The notes under the pieces were generated by a model. That model was not told where the DNA came from. It made no database searches and worked only from the letters and a program-made list of their open reading frames with translations. Shown here piece by piece: positions 33,861 through 41,243 of a DNA stretch of 64,000 nt (position 1 is the stretch's first letter; each line of letters starts with the position of its first letter). Where the stretch lies: the NCBI GenBank assembly GCA_963799815.1, contig CAWCYG010000006.1, positions 124,001-188,000 of the forward strand. Reading direction: 5' to 3'. A program made the translations under genes and the position numbers. Source of the DNA: JBDTSW01 sp963799815. Lineage in GTDB: Bacteria; Actinomycetota; Thermoleophilia; Solirubrobacterales; 70-9.

Positions 33861-34855
33861 GACTGCTCCTCCCACTCCACGAGCGCGGTCGACCAGACGA
33901 AGCCGGCGGCGAAGGCGGCGAGAAGCACGCGCGAGCCGGGGCGCACGAGCCCGTCGGCGTAGGCGCGCTCCAGAGCGAGCGGCACGCTCGCGGCGGAGGT
34001 GTTGCCCATCTCGGCGATGCAGTCGATGACGCGCTCGGAATCGAGCCCGAGGCGCTCGCCCACCGCCGCGGTGATTCGAGTATTGGCCTGGTGATAGACG
34101 AAGACGTCGATGTCGCCCAGCTCGAGCCCGGCCGCGGCGACGGTGTCCCTGGTGGCAGCGGTGAGGCCTGCAACCGCGTAGCGGAAAGTCGTGCGGCCGT
34201 CCATGCGCACGAGCCGCTCGCTGTGCGTCGCGGTGATGCACTCGAGACCGTCCGTGTCCGAGCCTCCCAGGGTCACGCCGATGCGTCCGGGCCCGCCCGC
34301 TGAGACGACCGCCGCACCGGCGCCGTCGCCAAAGAGGCCCGCAGTCGAGCGGTCGGAGTAGTCGAGGACGCGGCTCATCGCCTCGGCGCCAACCACGAGG
34401 ACGTGCTCCGCGCGGCCGGTCTCGATCATGCCCGTCGCGAGCGAAAGGGCTGAGACGAAGCCGCAGCAGGCGGCGCCCACGTCGACGGGGGCGACGTCGG
34501 TGGCCTCGAGCCGCGCCGCCAACTCGGGCGCGGCGTGAGGTTGCAGGCGGTCGGGGGTGGTCGTCGCAAAGAGAATCCAGTCCAGCTCGTCCGCCTCCAT
34601 GCCGGCATCAGCGAGGGCCGCGCGAGAGGCCTCTGCCGCGAGATCCGTGACGGTGCCGTGCTCGGCGAGGACGCGGCGCTCACGCACGCCGGTGCGGGTG
34701 AGGATCCAGCTCTCGTCGATCCCCAGCGGGGCGGCGATCTCGGCGCTGGTGAGCCGGCGCTCGGGCATGGCCGCGCCGATGCCGGCGATGCCGGCGCTGC
34801 GAAGCTGCGGCTGCGTTGCGCCATCGCGACGCGGGGCTGTGAGCGTCTCAGGCAC
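33857..34855 (-). CDS. fabH: 3-oxoacyl-ACP synthase III
   Basis: The protein has 332 residues from GTG 34855, which gives an 8-base overlap with fabD; a codon at 34891 would overlap more. The catalytic residues are Cys130 (VGAACCGFVSA), the His of FVYHQANTRI and the Asn of MGNTSAASVPLAL. RTGVRERRVL near residue 55 and LFGDGAGAAVVS are conserved. It starts chain synthesis by condensing acyl-CoA with malonyl-ACP. Primer preference (straight or branched) cannot be told. Confidence 0.94.
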   Translation of the reverse strand: MPETLTAPRRDGATQPQLRSAGIAGIGAAMPERRLTSAEIAAPLGIDESWILTRTGVRERRVLAEHGTVTDLAAEASRAALADAGMEADELDWILFATTTPDRLQPHAAPELAARLEATDVAPVDVGAACCGFVSALSLATGMIETGRAEHVLVVGAEAMSRVLDYSDRSTAGLFGDGAGAAVVSAGGPGRIGVTLGGSDTDGLECITATHSERLVRMDGRTTFRYAVAGLTAATRDTVAAAGLELGDIDVFVYHQANTRITAAVGERLGLDSERVIDCIAEMGNTSAASVPLALERAYADGLVRPGSRVLLAAFAAGFVWSTALVEWEEQS

Positions 34856-35711
34856 CGACTGCCTCCCTCTCGGCCGTTTCGATCTCAACATCGGTCAAGG
34901 TCTTGCGCGCAAGCCCGGCCAGGACTCGCCCGGGCCCGACGTCGACGAAGCGCTTGGCCCCTCGCGTCTCCAGCTCTCGCAGCACGCTGACCCAGCGCAC
35001 GGGCCGGGTCAGGGCGGAGGCGAGGTCCTCGCGCACGGCGGGCCCGAAGGGCTGCACCGTGACGCAGGAGAGGACGGGAACGCTCGGGCGCTGGAAGTCG
35101 ATCGAGTCGAGGACCTCCTGGAACTCCGGCACCACCGGGGCCATGATCTCGGAGTGAAACGCTCCGGCGACGGGGAGGCGCTTGCCGCGGACGCCCAGCT
35201 CGGACGTCGACGCGAGCAGCTTCTCGACACCGCTTGCGGCCCCGGAGAGGACCACCTGCTCGGGTGAATTCTCGTTGGCGACATTGAGGCCGAAGCGCTC
35301 GGCGATCTCGGCGCCACGGGCGCGATCGCAGCGCACCGCGACCATCGCACCCTCCTCGTCGCCTCGGGCGTCCATCAGGCGGCCGCGCTCGACGACCACA
35401 CGGAGGCCGTCGGCATCATCGAGGGCCTCGGCCGCCGCGAGCGCGGTGATCTCGCCCATCGAGTGGCCGGACATGAACGCCACGGAGTCGTCGCCCAAGA
35501 CGCTCGAGGCTCCTGCGAGCGAGGCGCAGAAGGTGGCGGGCTGCGCGTAGCGAGTCCCCTCCTCCAGCATGGCGAAGGGGTCGTCGCCGAGCAGCTCCTC
35601 GGCAAGCTCGAGCAGGTCGGGGCGGCGCGTTTGCACGAGGTCACGATCGGCCTCGGTGACGCTGCCCTGACCTCCGAACATCAGCGCGGTGGCGTGGGGG
35701 TGTAGTGGCAT
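34848..35711 (-). CDS. fabD: Malonyl-CoA:ACP transacylase
   Basis: The protein has 287 residues. MFGGQGS near the start is the family's glycine-rich motif; GHSMGE holds the acyl-serine (Ser84), and VAGAFHSEIMAP carries the catalytic histidine. It loads malonyl groups onto ACP. It is the first gene of the fatty-acid operon. ATG 35711 lies three bases from a palindrome (35714-35736); a second in-frame ATG at 35681 sits directly before the FGGQGS motif and cannot be excluded as the true start. Confidence 0.94.
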   Translation of the reverse strand: MPLHPHATALMFGGQGSVTEADRDLVQTRRPDLLELAEELLGDDPFAMLEEGTRYAQPATFCASLAGASSVLGDDSVAFMSGHSMGEITALAAAEALDDADGLRVVVERGRLMDARGDEEGAMVAVRCDRARGAEIAERFGLNVANENSPEQVVLSGAASGVEKLLASTSELGVRGKRLPVAGAFHSEIMAPVVPEFQEVLDSIDFQRPSVPVLSCVTVQPFGPAVREDLASALTRPVRWVSVLRELETRGAKRFVDVGPGRVLAGLARKTLTDVEIETAEREAVGA

Positions 35712-35713
35712 CG

Positions 35714-35736
35714 CCTATTGGATACCCACCAGTAGG
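35714..35736 (-). promoter_or_regulatory. Operator-like imperfect palindrome at the fabD start
   Basis: Arms CCTATTGG (35714-35721) and CCAGTAGG (35729-35736) are complementary except for one base, with a 7-base spacer. The element lies immediately before the fabD ATG, ahead of the whole fatty-acid operon. A lipid-responsive repressor such as a FadR/FapR/TetR type could bind here, but no such regulator gene is adjacent. Confidence 0.45.
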
Positions 35737-35764
35737 CACGCGGGTACCACTCTGGAGGCGAGGA

Positions 35765-35780
35765 CCCCCCATTCGGGGGG
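35765..35780 (-). terminator. Possible terminator of the two-component operon
   Basis: CCCCCC (35765-35770) and GGGGGG (35775-35780) form a 6-base GC stem with a 4-base loop. On the minus strand it comes 12 bases after the response-regulator stop and before the fabD leader. Only a weak pyrimidine stretch follows. Confidence 0.4.
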
Positions 35781-35792
35781 ATTGGCTCAGAA

Positions 35793-36401
35793 CTACCGGG
35801 GGAGCTTGCCCGCCAGACCGAGACGCTCGGCCCTTTTCACCGCCTCAGCGCGGTTGCGGGCTCCCAGCTTGCGGTAGAGCGCGCTCGCGTATTCCTTGAT
35901 CGTGTGCGGAGAGAGGTAAAGGCGCTCGGCGATCTCGCGATTGGTCATGCCGGACGCCATCAGGTCGAGAACCTCGCGCTCGCGGACCGACAGGGGCGCT
36001 TGCGGGCCCTCGTCGCGTGGCGCGAACACTGTCATGCCCTTGCCGACCATCTGCACGGCCCCGGCGACCTCGTCGGCACCCCAGTCCTTGGGTACGAAGC
36101 CCCGCGCTCCGGCGGCCTGTGCTGCCTCGGGTGAGATCCAGCCGACGCCGGAGATCAGCAGCACCTGCGTGCGGGGGCTGGCAGCCCGAAGCGCCTGGCA
36201 GAGCTCGGCGCCGGACCGCTCGCCCAAGAATAGGTCCACGAGCGCCACATCCGGGCGCATGCGCCTGGCGATCGCAAGCGCGTCGTCGTGGTTGTCGGCG
36301 GTCAGGCAGCGTTCGACCCACGGCTGCTTCGAGAGCATCACATCGAAGCCCCAGCGCACGACCTCGTGGTCGTCCACGATCAGGATGCGCATTCCGCTCA
36401 C
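35793..36401 (-). CDS. NarL/FixJ-type response regulator
   Basis: The protein has 202 residues from GTG 36401 (GTGA overlap with the kinase stop). The receiver domain has ILIVDDHEVVRWG, the phosphoacceptor Asp56 in VALVDLFLGERSG, and the switch lysine in GFVPKDWG. The LuxR-type HTH is LSVREREVLDLMASGMTNRE, continuing with IAERLYLSPHTIKEY. It should bind DNA when phosphorylated by the kinase encoded just upstream. The divergent amt-glnK operon is one plausible target; the downstream fatty-acid operon is another. Confidence 0.93.
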   Translation of the reverse strand: MSGMRILIVDDHEVVRWGFDVMLSKQPWVERCLTADNHDDALAIARRMRPDVALVDLFLGERSGAELCQALRAASPRTQVLLISGVGWISPEAAQAAGARGFVPKDWGADEVAGAVQMVGKGMTVFAPRDEGPQAPLSVREREVLDLMASGMTNREIAERLYLSPHTIKEYASALYRKLGARNRAEAVKRAERLGLAGKLPR

Positions 36402-37555
36402 GCGCCGGCCGCCTCTGCCTCAGAGAAGGCCTCGCTGCCGGTGGGCAGGATGAGGCGGACCCGCCACTCCTCGCCCTCGCGGCCGAACTCGAGCACTCCG
36501 CCGCGCTGCATCGTCTCGAACGACGCAAGCCGCAGACCGATCCCGCTCTGGGTTCGCAGCACGGACTCGCGAGGTTGCTCGGGGTGCAGGCCCGCGTTTC
36601 GCACCTCGAGGATGAACGCGCCGTCGCCGGCGCTGATGATCACGCTTGCCTCGACGGCCTCCGAGTGCTTCTCCACGTTTCGAAGGCTCTCACCCAGCAC
36701 GGAGACGGCGAGCGGCTCGAGGCCCTCGGGAACCTCGGCGCCGGGCGCCCATTCGACATGGAGCGGCAGGTCCTTGTACCGGCGGTCGAGGCGCTCGAGC
36801 TCTTCCTGAAGGGTGCCGCGGGCCGGCTCGCCGATCGGATCGAGCGATCGCGTGAGCGCATCGCGAAGCTCGGCAAGCGCGAGCTCGACCTCTCTGGCGC
36901 AACGAATCCGCTCGTCCGAGGGCAGCTGCTCGGCGCCGGACCCAAGCGCGAGGGAGACACCGAAGAGTCGCTGTATCACCTCCTCGTGCACGTCGCGAGC
37001 GAGCGCGACTCGATCCAGGAGCAGCCGGCTCCGCTCGCGCTGAGTGGTCGCTTCGCGCACGTGCGCGGCGAGCGCGGCGGTACGGCCCAGGGCGAGGAGC
37101 GTCGCGCGGCTGCGGTCGCTGAGCTCATATCGCCCGCCCCCCAGGTCGGCGAACAGCACCCCGAGCCACCGCCCGCCGGCTGCCACCGGCGCACAGGTCA
37201 GCTTCTCGACGCCGGGCAGGGCCGCGTAGCGGAGCGGGATGTCGGCGGCGATGTCGCCGGTGTCCACGACCTCCCCCGCCGCGAGCGCGCGCTGGGCGAC
37301 GGGCGTTTCCTCGAGGCTCCCGTAGGCGTGCGCCAGGAGGTCAGGGTCGACGCCGTGGGAGCCCACGGGCAAGACGAGCTGGCGATCGGCGTCGTAGAGA
37401 AAGAGCAGAGCACGTTTGAGCTCCGTGAGGCGGCATGCCGCCTCGCAGATGCGGTCGTAGAACGGATGGTCGTCGGTCGAGTCCTCGACCTCGAACAGGA
37501 GCTGCACAACCGCGTCGAGGGTGTCCGCCCCGAGGGGGTCTTGGCGGGTCGCCAT
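36398..37555 (-). CDS. GAF-domain sensor histidine kinase (NarX/HisKA_3 family)
   Basis: The protein has 385 residues and no membrane helix, so it is cytosolic. Residues about 15-165 form a GAF domain (ACRLTELKRALLFLYDADRQ, KLTCAPVAAGGRWLGVLFAD). The dimerisation/phosphoacceptor helix is ALARDVHEEVIQRLFGVSL with His190. The ATPase domain shows LGESLRNVEKHSEAVEASV (N-box), GAFILEVRNAG and SGIGLRLASFE. The GAF domain should sense a small ligand, redox state or light. It is divergent from amt with a 160-base spacer. Confidence 0.92.
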   Translation of the reverse strand: MATRQDPLGADTLDAVVQLLFEVEDSTDDHPFYDRICEAACRLTELKRALLFLYDADRQLVLPVGSHGVDPDLLAHAYGSLEETPVAQRALAAGEVVDTGDIAADIPLRYAALPGVEKLTCAPVAAGGRWLGVLFADLGGGRYELSDRSRATLLALGRTAALAAHVREATTQRERSRLLLDRVALARDVHEEVIQRLFGVSLALGSGAEQLPSDERIRCAREVELALAELRDALTRSLDPIGEPARGTLQEELERLDRRYKDLPLHVEWAPGAEVPEGLEPLAVSVLGESLRNVEKHSEAVEASVIISAGDGAFILEVRNAGLHPEQPRESVLRTQSGIGLRLASFETMQRGGVLEFGREGEEWRVRLILPTGSEAFSEAEAAGA

Positions 37556-37715
37556 GCCTACACGCTAGCCCTCCGCCTCCATCACCGCTCGTACAAGCGG
37601 CGGCGCGAAAGTTCTTCCACATGGCCAAAGACCCAGGGGCCGCCGGCGCCTACCTTGACCCGCGATCCTGGAACTGCGACCGCCGACGGGCCGGCGGGCA
37701 AGGAGTGTGCATTCG

Positions 37716-39203
37716 ATGAGACACAGGTACCTGGCCGCATTGCCGCTGGCGGGCTTGGCGTTGCTGGCTGCTCCTGGCGTCGCCCTGGCAGACAGCCTCG
37801 AGGCGGCCGGCAACGGCGTTCTTCCAGATTCTGTGGCGATCAACTCGATCTGGGTGATCGTCGCCGCGATGCTCGTCTTCTTCATGCAGGCGGGGTTCGC
37901 CTTTCTGGAGATCGGGTTCTCGCGCGGGAAGAACGCCGGGACGATCGTCGCGAAGATCCTCACGAACCTCTCGATCGCGGCGCTCGCTTGGTACGCGTGC
38001 GGCTTCGCGTTCGCGTTCGGCACGGGCGAGGTCATCGGAGACACAGGGTTCTTTCTGCAGGGGTTCGGCGATCCACTCACCGCGTTCCCGGTGATGGGCC
38101 TCTCCGACGCGACAATCGAGTCGAAGTTCTTCTTCCAGTTCACCTTCGCGGCCGTCTCGCTCGCGATCGTCTGGGGCACGACGCTCGAGCGCATCAAGTT
38201 CGGTGTCTACGTCGCCTACTCGCTGATCTTCGCCGCGCTGATCTACCCGATCGGCGCCCACTGGGTGTTCGGCGGCGGCTGGCTGCAGACCAACATCGGC
38301 ATGCAGGACTTCGCCGGCTCGACGGCGGTGCACCTGATCGGCGCCACGGGCGGCCTCGCGGTCCTGCTCCTGCTGGGGGCGCGCCGCGGCAAGTACGGCG
38401 ACGACGGCAAGCCACGTGCGATCCCGGGCCACTCGATGCCCCTTTTCGGGCTCGGCATCTTCGTCTTGTGGCTCGGCTGGTTCGGGTTTAACCCCGGTTC
38501 GACCCTGAGCGCGCTCGATGGCCGCTTTCCCGAGATCGTTCTGGTCACGAACGTGGCCTGCGCGGCCAGTGTCCTCACGGCGGCGATCACCTCGCGGCTG
38601 ATGCAGAAGACGCTGGATATCGGGATGATCGGCAACGGAGCGATTGCCGGCCTGGTCGCGGTCACAGCTCCTTCCGGCTACGTCGAGCTGTGGGCGGCTC
38701 CGTTCATCGGCGCGGTCGCGGGCGTGCTGGTCGTCGTGGCGATCCTCGCGATCGACAAGCTGCTCGACGACCCCGTCGGGGCGCTCTCGGCGCACGGCCT
38801 TGCCGGCGTTTGGGGAACCCTGTCCTGCGGACTGTTCACGTCGCCCCGTCTCGCGCAGTACAACGGCTTCGGGGATCCCGAGGGTGGCCTCTTCTACTCG
38901 GGCTCGTTCGAGCAGCTCGGGGACCAGGCGCTTGGGATCATCGTCGTGTTCTCGTTCGTGCTGCTCTCGAGCCTCGCCGTCCTCTACGCGATCAAGGTCA
39001 CCTACGGCCTGCGGGTCACGGCCGAAGAGGAGGACGCCGGACTCGACATCTCCGAGCACGGCATGTACGGCTATCCCGAGCAGTTCATCCCGAACCCGGA
39101 GTATCCGGGCGGGCGCGCCGCTGCGGGTGGCCTTCCCGGCTCGCGCCATCCGGCCCCGGCGGCGGTGACGCCGATGACCAGAGACAATCCCTCGCAGGCA
39201 TAG
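37716..39203 (+). CDS. amt: Ammonium transporter
   Basis: The protein has 495 residues from ATG 37716, ten bases after AAGGAG; the in-frame GTG 37707 lies too close to that site. A signal peptide (AALPLAGLALLAAPGVALAD) precedes eleven predicted helices. The transport channel histidines are in AVHLIGATGGLAVLL and LSAHGLAGVWGTLSCGLF. MQAGFAFLEIGFSRGKNAG and GFNPGSTLSA are family motifs. A cytosolic tail of about 60 residues carries YGYPEQFIPNPEYPGG. It takes up ammonium and is normally gated by the PII protein encoded next (17 bases away). Confidence 0.96.
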   Translation: MRHRYLAALPLAGLALLAAPGVALADSLEAAGNGVLPDSVAINSIWVIVAAMLVFFMQAGFAFLEIGFSRGKNAGTIVAKILTNLSIAALAWYACGFAFAFGTGEVIGDTGFFLQGFGDPLTAFPVMGLSDATIESKFFFQFTFAAVSLAIVWGTTLERIKFGVYVAYSLIFAALIYPIGAHWVFGGGWLQTNIGMQDFAGSTAVHLIGATGGLAVLLLLGARRGKYGDDGKPRAIPGHSMPLFGLGIFVLWLGWFGFNPGSTLSALDGRFPEIVLVTNVACAASVLTAAITSRLMQKTLDIGMIGNGAIAGLVAVTAPSGYVELWAAPFIGAVAGVLVVVAILAIDKLLDDPVGALSAHGLAGVWGTLSCGLFTSPRLAQYNGFGDPEGGLFYSGSFEQLGDQALGIIVVFSFVLLSSLAVLYAIKVTYGLRVTAEEEDAGLDISEHGMYGYPEQFIPNPEYPGGRAAAGGLPGSRHPAPAAVTPMTRDNPSQA

Positions 39204-39219
39204 GGAGGGGGTGAGCCGA

Positions 39220-39588
39220 ATGAAGAAGATCGAGGCATACATCCGCCACGAGGCGTTCGAGCCGATCCGGGCCGAGCTGCTCGACAAGGGCTTTCCATCC
39301 CTGTCGATCGGTGAGGTCAAGGGGTCGGGACGCCAGAAGGGCGTGGTGGAGCACTACCGCGGGTCCACCCTCACCGTGAACGTCCGGCCGAAGCTGAAGC
39401 TGGAGGTCGTGGTCGAGGACAAGGACAAGTCCATGGTGGTCGAGACAATCCTCAAACACGCCCGCACGGGCGACGTGGGCGACGGCAAGATCTTCGTCGT
39501 CCCCGTCGAGGAGGCGATCCGGATCCGCACGGGCGAGGAGGGCCACGAGGTCCTGCAGGCCCACACCGAAGCGGAGATCGCGGCGTAG
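39220..39588 (+). CDS. glnK: PII nitrogen regulatory protein lacking the T-loop Tyr51
   Basis: The protein has 122 residues from ATG 39220, nine bases after GGAGGGGG. The fold is standard: MKKIEAYIRHEAFEPIRAEL, KGSGRQKGVVEHYRGSTL in the T-loop, TGDVGDGKIFVVPVEEAIRI (B-loop and C-loop) and RTGEEGHE. It should bind ATP/ADP and 2-oxoglutarate and gate Amt. Aligned with E. coli GlnB, where the loop reads HTELYRGAEYMVDF, the site of Tyr51 is Leu here (HYRGSTLTVNV), so uridylylation or adenylylation at that residue is impossible. Tyr46 is kept. The linkage amt-glnK supports the GlnK name. Confidence 0.95.
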   Translation: MKKIEAYIRHEAFEPIRAELLDKGFPSLSIGEVKGSGRQKGVVEHYRGSTLTVNVRPKLKLEVVVEDKDKSMVVETILKHARTGDVGDGKIFVVPVEEAIRIRTGEEGHEVLQAHTEAEIAA

Positions 39589-39659
39589 CGGGTCGGAGCC
39601 CCTGCGGCTCTGGCCTGCTGTGACACGGCCACGTGCGCGGGCGGTGTTGGCTGAGCCAG

Positions 39660-40076
39660 CTACCCCTCGGGCGCCTCCGCCCCCGTGGCCTGCGCCGCCC
39701 CCTCCCAATCGAGGAAGGTGCGCACGCGGACTACGGCGAGGTCGGTGAACTCCCACACGTGCCCCACCCGCTGGGTCACCTCGGCCCCGCTCGAGCGCCC
39801 ACGTCCGACCAGACGGCAGAACACCACGATGCCGTCGTCGGTCTGCTGCATCCGGACGGGCTCGAAGCGGATCTCCTCCCAGAGCTGCCCGAAGCTCTCG
39901 AGGAACCGGCGAACGCCCTCGCGCCCGCGATAGGTCTGTGCGCCGGGAATCTCCGGTGCGTCCTCCCAGACGACGCGGGGATCGCACTGCTCCAGAAGCC
40001 ACTCGACCTCGCCGGCGTTGAATCGCGTGTAGCCCTCGTGCAGGACCGCCTCGGGGTTCGCCCCCTCGCTGCTCAT
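39660..40076 (-). CDS. SnoaL-like (NTF2-fold) protein
   Basis: The protein has 138 residues from ATG 40076. It shows the SnoaL/NTF2-like pattern: AVLHEGYTRFNAGEVEWLLE, VVWEDAPEIPGAQTYRGREG, VRRFLESFGQLWEEIRFEPV and RVGHVWEFTDLAVVRVRTFL. Members are small polyketide cyclases, isomerases or, most often, uncharacterised proteins. A longer frame to 40925 is an artefact running through the divergent phosphoesterase gene. It converges with glnK across 71 bases that contain only a weak GAGCC/GGCTC hairpin. Confidence 0.82.
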   Translation of the reverse strand: MSSEGANPEAVLHEGYTRFNAGEVEWLLEQCDPRVVWEDAPEIPGAQTYRGREGVRRFLESFGQLWEEIRFEPVRMQQTDDGIVVFCRLVGRGRSSGAEVTQRVGHVWEFTDLAVVRVRTFLDWEGAAQATGAEAPEG

Positions 40077-40145
40077 TCGATCCCAAGATACGCCCCGAAC
40101 CCACGCGCGATGTGACCGCCCTGCGTCGCGTGGGAGGATGCGACC

Positions 40146-41216
40146 ATGGCGGACAAGGCCACCGACATCGCCAAGGCGCTGGACCGCGCCTACGAGGAGG
40201 CCGAAGCGCTCGATGTCGATCTCGACTCGGCGCGCCTGGTGATCTTCTCGGATCATCACCGGGGGGCTCGTGATCCGGCCGACGACTTTCGCCGCTGCGA
40301 GCGCGCCTACAGCGCTGCGCTCGGGCACTACCTGGAGGCCGGGTACGTCCTGTTCGCCCTGGGGGACGTGGAGGAGCTCTGGGAATGCACGCCCGAGGAG
40401 GCGCTGCGCGCTTACCCCGAGGTCCTGGCGCTCGAGTCCGAGTTCCATGCGGCAGGGCGCCTTCACCGCTTCTTCGGCAACCACGACGACCACTGGCGCG
40501 ATGCGAAGCAGGTGGCGAAGCACCTCCATCCTCAGTTCCCCGGCCTCGAGGTTCGCGAGTCGCTGCGGCTCAACCTGGAGCGCGCGGGCGAGCCGCTCGG
40601 CGAGATCCTCTGCGCCCATGGCCACCAGGGCACGGCGGGAAGCGACCGGTTCGCCTGGCTCTCGCGACTCGTCCTGCGCTACATCTGGCGTCCGCTGCAG
40701 CGGCGCATCGACTTCGGGACAGTGACCCCGGCGAGCGACTGGGAGCTGCGCCGCGAGCACGACTCCGCGATGTTCGCGTGGGCACGAGGCCACGCCGCCC
40801 GGCCGATCTTGATCACAGGCCACACCCATCGCCCGGTCTTCGCGACCAGCCGTCCACCCGCGCCGCGCCACAGGGCCGAGGGAACGGTGACCGACGACCT
40901 CGCCGAAGCCCGCCGTCTCGGGCAAGAGCGAGCGATCCCTGAGCTGCGCGCTGAGCTCGAGCTGATCCGAGCCGAGGGCCGCAAGGGAGACCCGCCGCCG
41001 GTACCGATCACCCCTCCCTGCTACTTCAACACCGGCGCCTGCTCCTTCGCCGACGGGGACGTCACCGGCCTCGAGATCACCGAGGGGAAGATCCGCCTCG
41101 TTCGCTGGCTCGACGACGACGCCGAGCCGCGGGCGAAGCTGCTCGTGGAGGACGACCTCGCCGAGATCCTGGGGCAGGTGCGGGCGGCGCAGGTAGACGC
41201 GGCCTTGCCGCCTTGA
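40146..41216 (+). CDS. Calcineurin-like metallophosphoesterase
   Basis: The protein has 356 residues. The metal ligands are ordered as in the family: LVIFSDHHRG, LFALGDVEELWE, FFGNHDDHW, LCAHGHQGTAG and ILITGHTHRPVF. The layout resembles UDP-2,3-diacylglucosamine pyrophosphatase (LpxH) but this lineage is not expected to make lipid A, so another phospho-ester substrate is likely. An extra helical insertion (about residues 240-280, LAEARRLGQERAIPELRAEL) follows the active site. No signal peptide. Substrate unknown. Confidence 0.88.
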   Translation: MADKATDIAKALDRAYEEAEALDVDLDSARLVIFSDHHRGARDPADDFRRCERAYSAALGHYLEAGYVLFALGDVEELWECTPEEALRAYPEVLALESEFHAAGRLHRFFGNHDDHWRDAKQVAKHLHPQFPGLEVRESLRLNLERAGEPLGEILCAHGHQGTAGSDRFAWLSRLVLRYIWRPLQRRIDFGTVTPASDWELRREHDSAMFAWARGHAARPILITGHTHRPVFATSRPPAPRHRAEGTVTDDLAEARRLGQERAIPELRAELELIRAEGRKGDPPPVPITPPCYFNTGACSFADGDVTGLEITEGKIRLVRWLDDDAEPRAKLLVEDDLAEILGQVRAAQVDAALPP

Positions 41217-41243
41217 GTGCGAGTTTTGGTTGTTCGCCCGGGC

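Noticed and set aside
35765..35780. Strong intrinsic terminator after the response regulator
   Set aside because: The stem has only six base pairs and no T-run, so I list it as a weak terminator only.
36017..38491. 824-residue open frame crossing the kinase and amt
   Set aside because: It spans two opposite real genes and the intergenic region; product is Arg/Gly/Pro-rich shadow.
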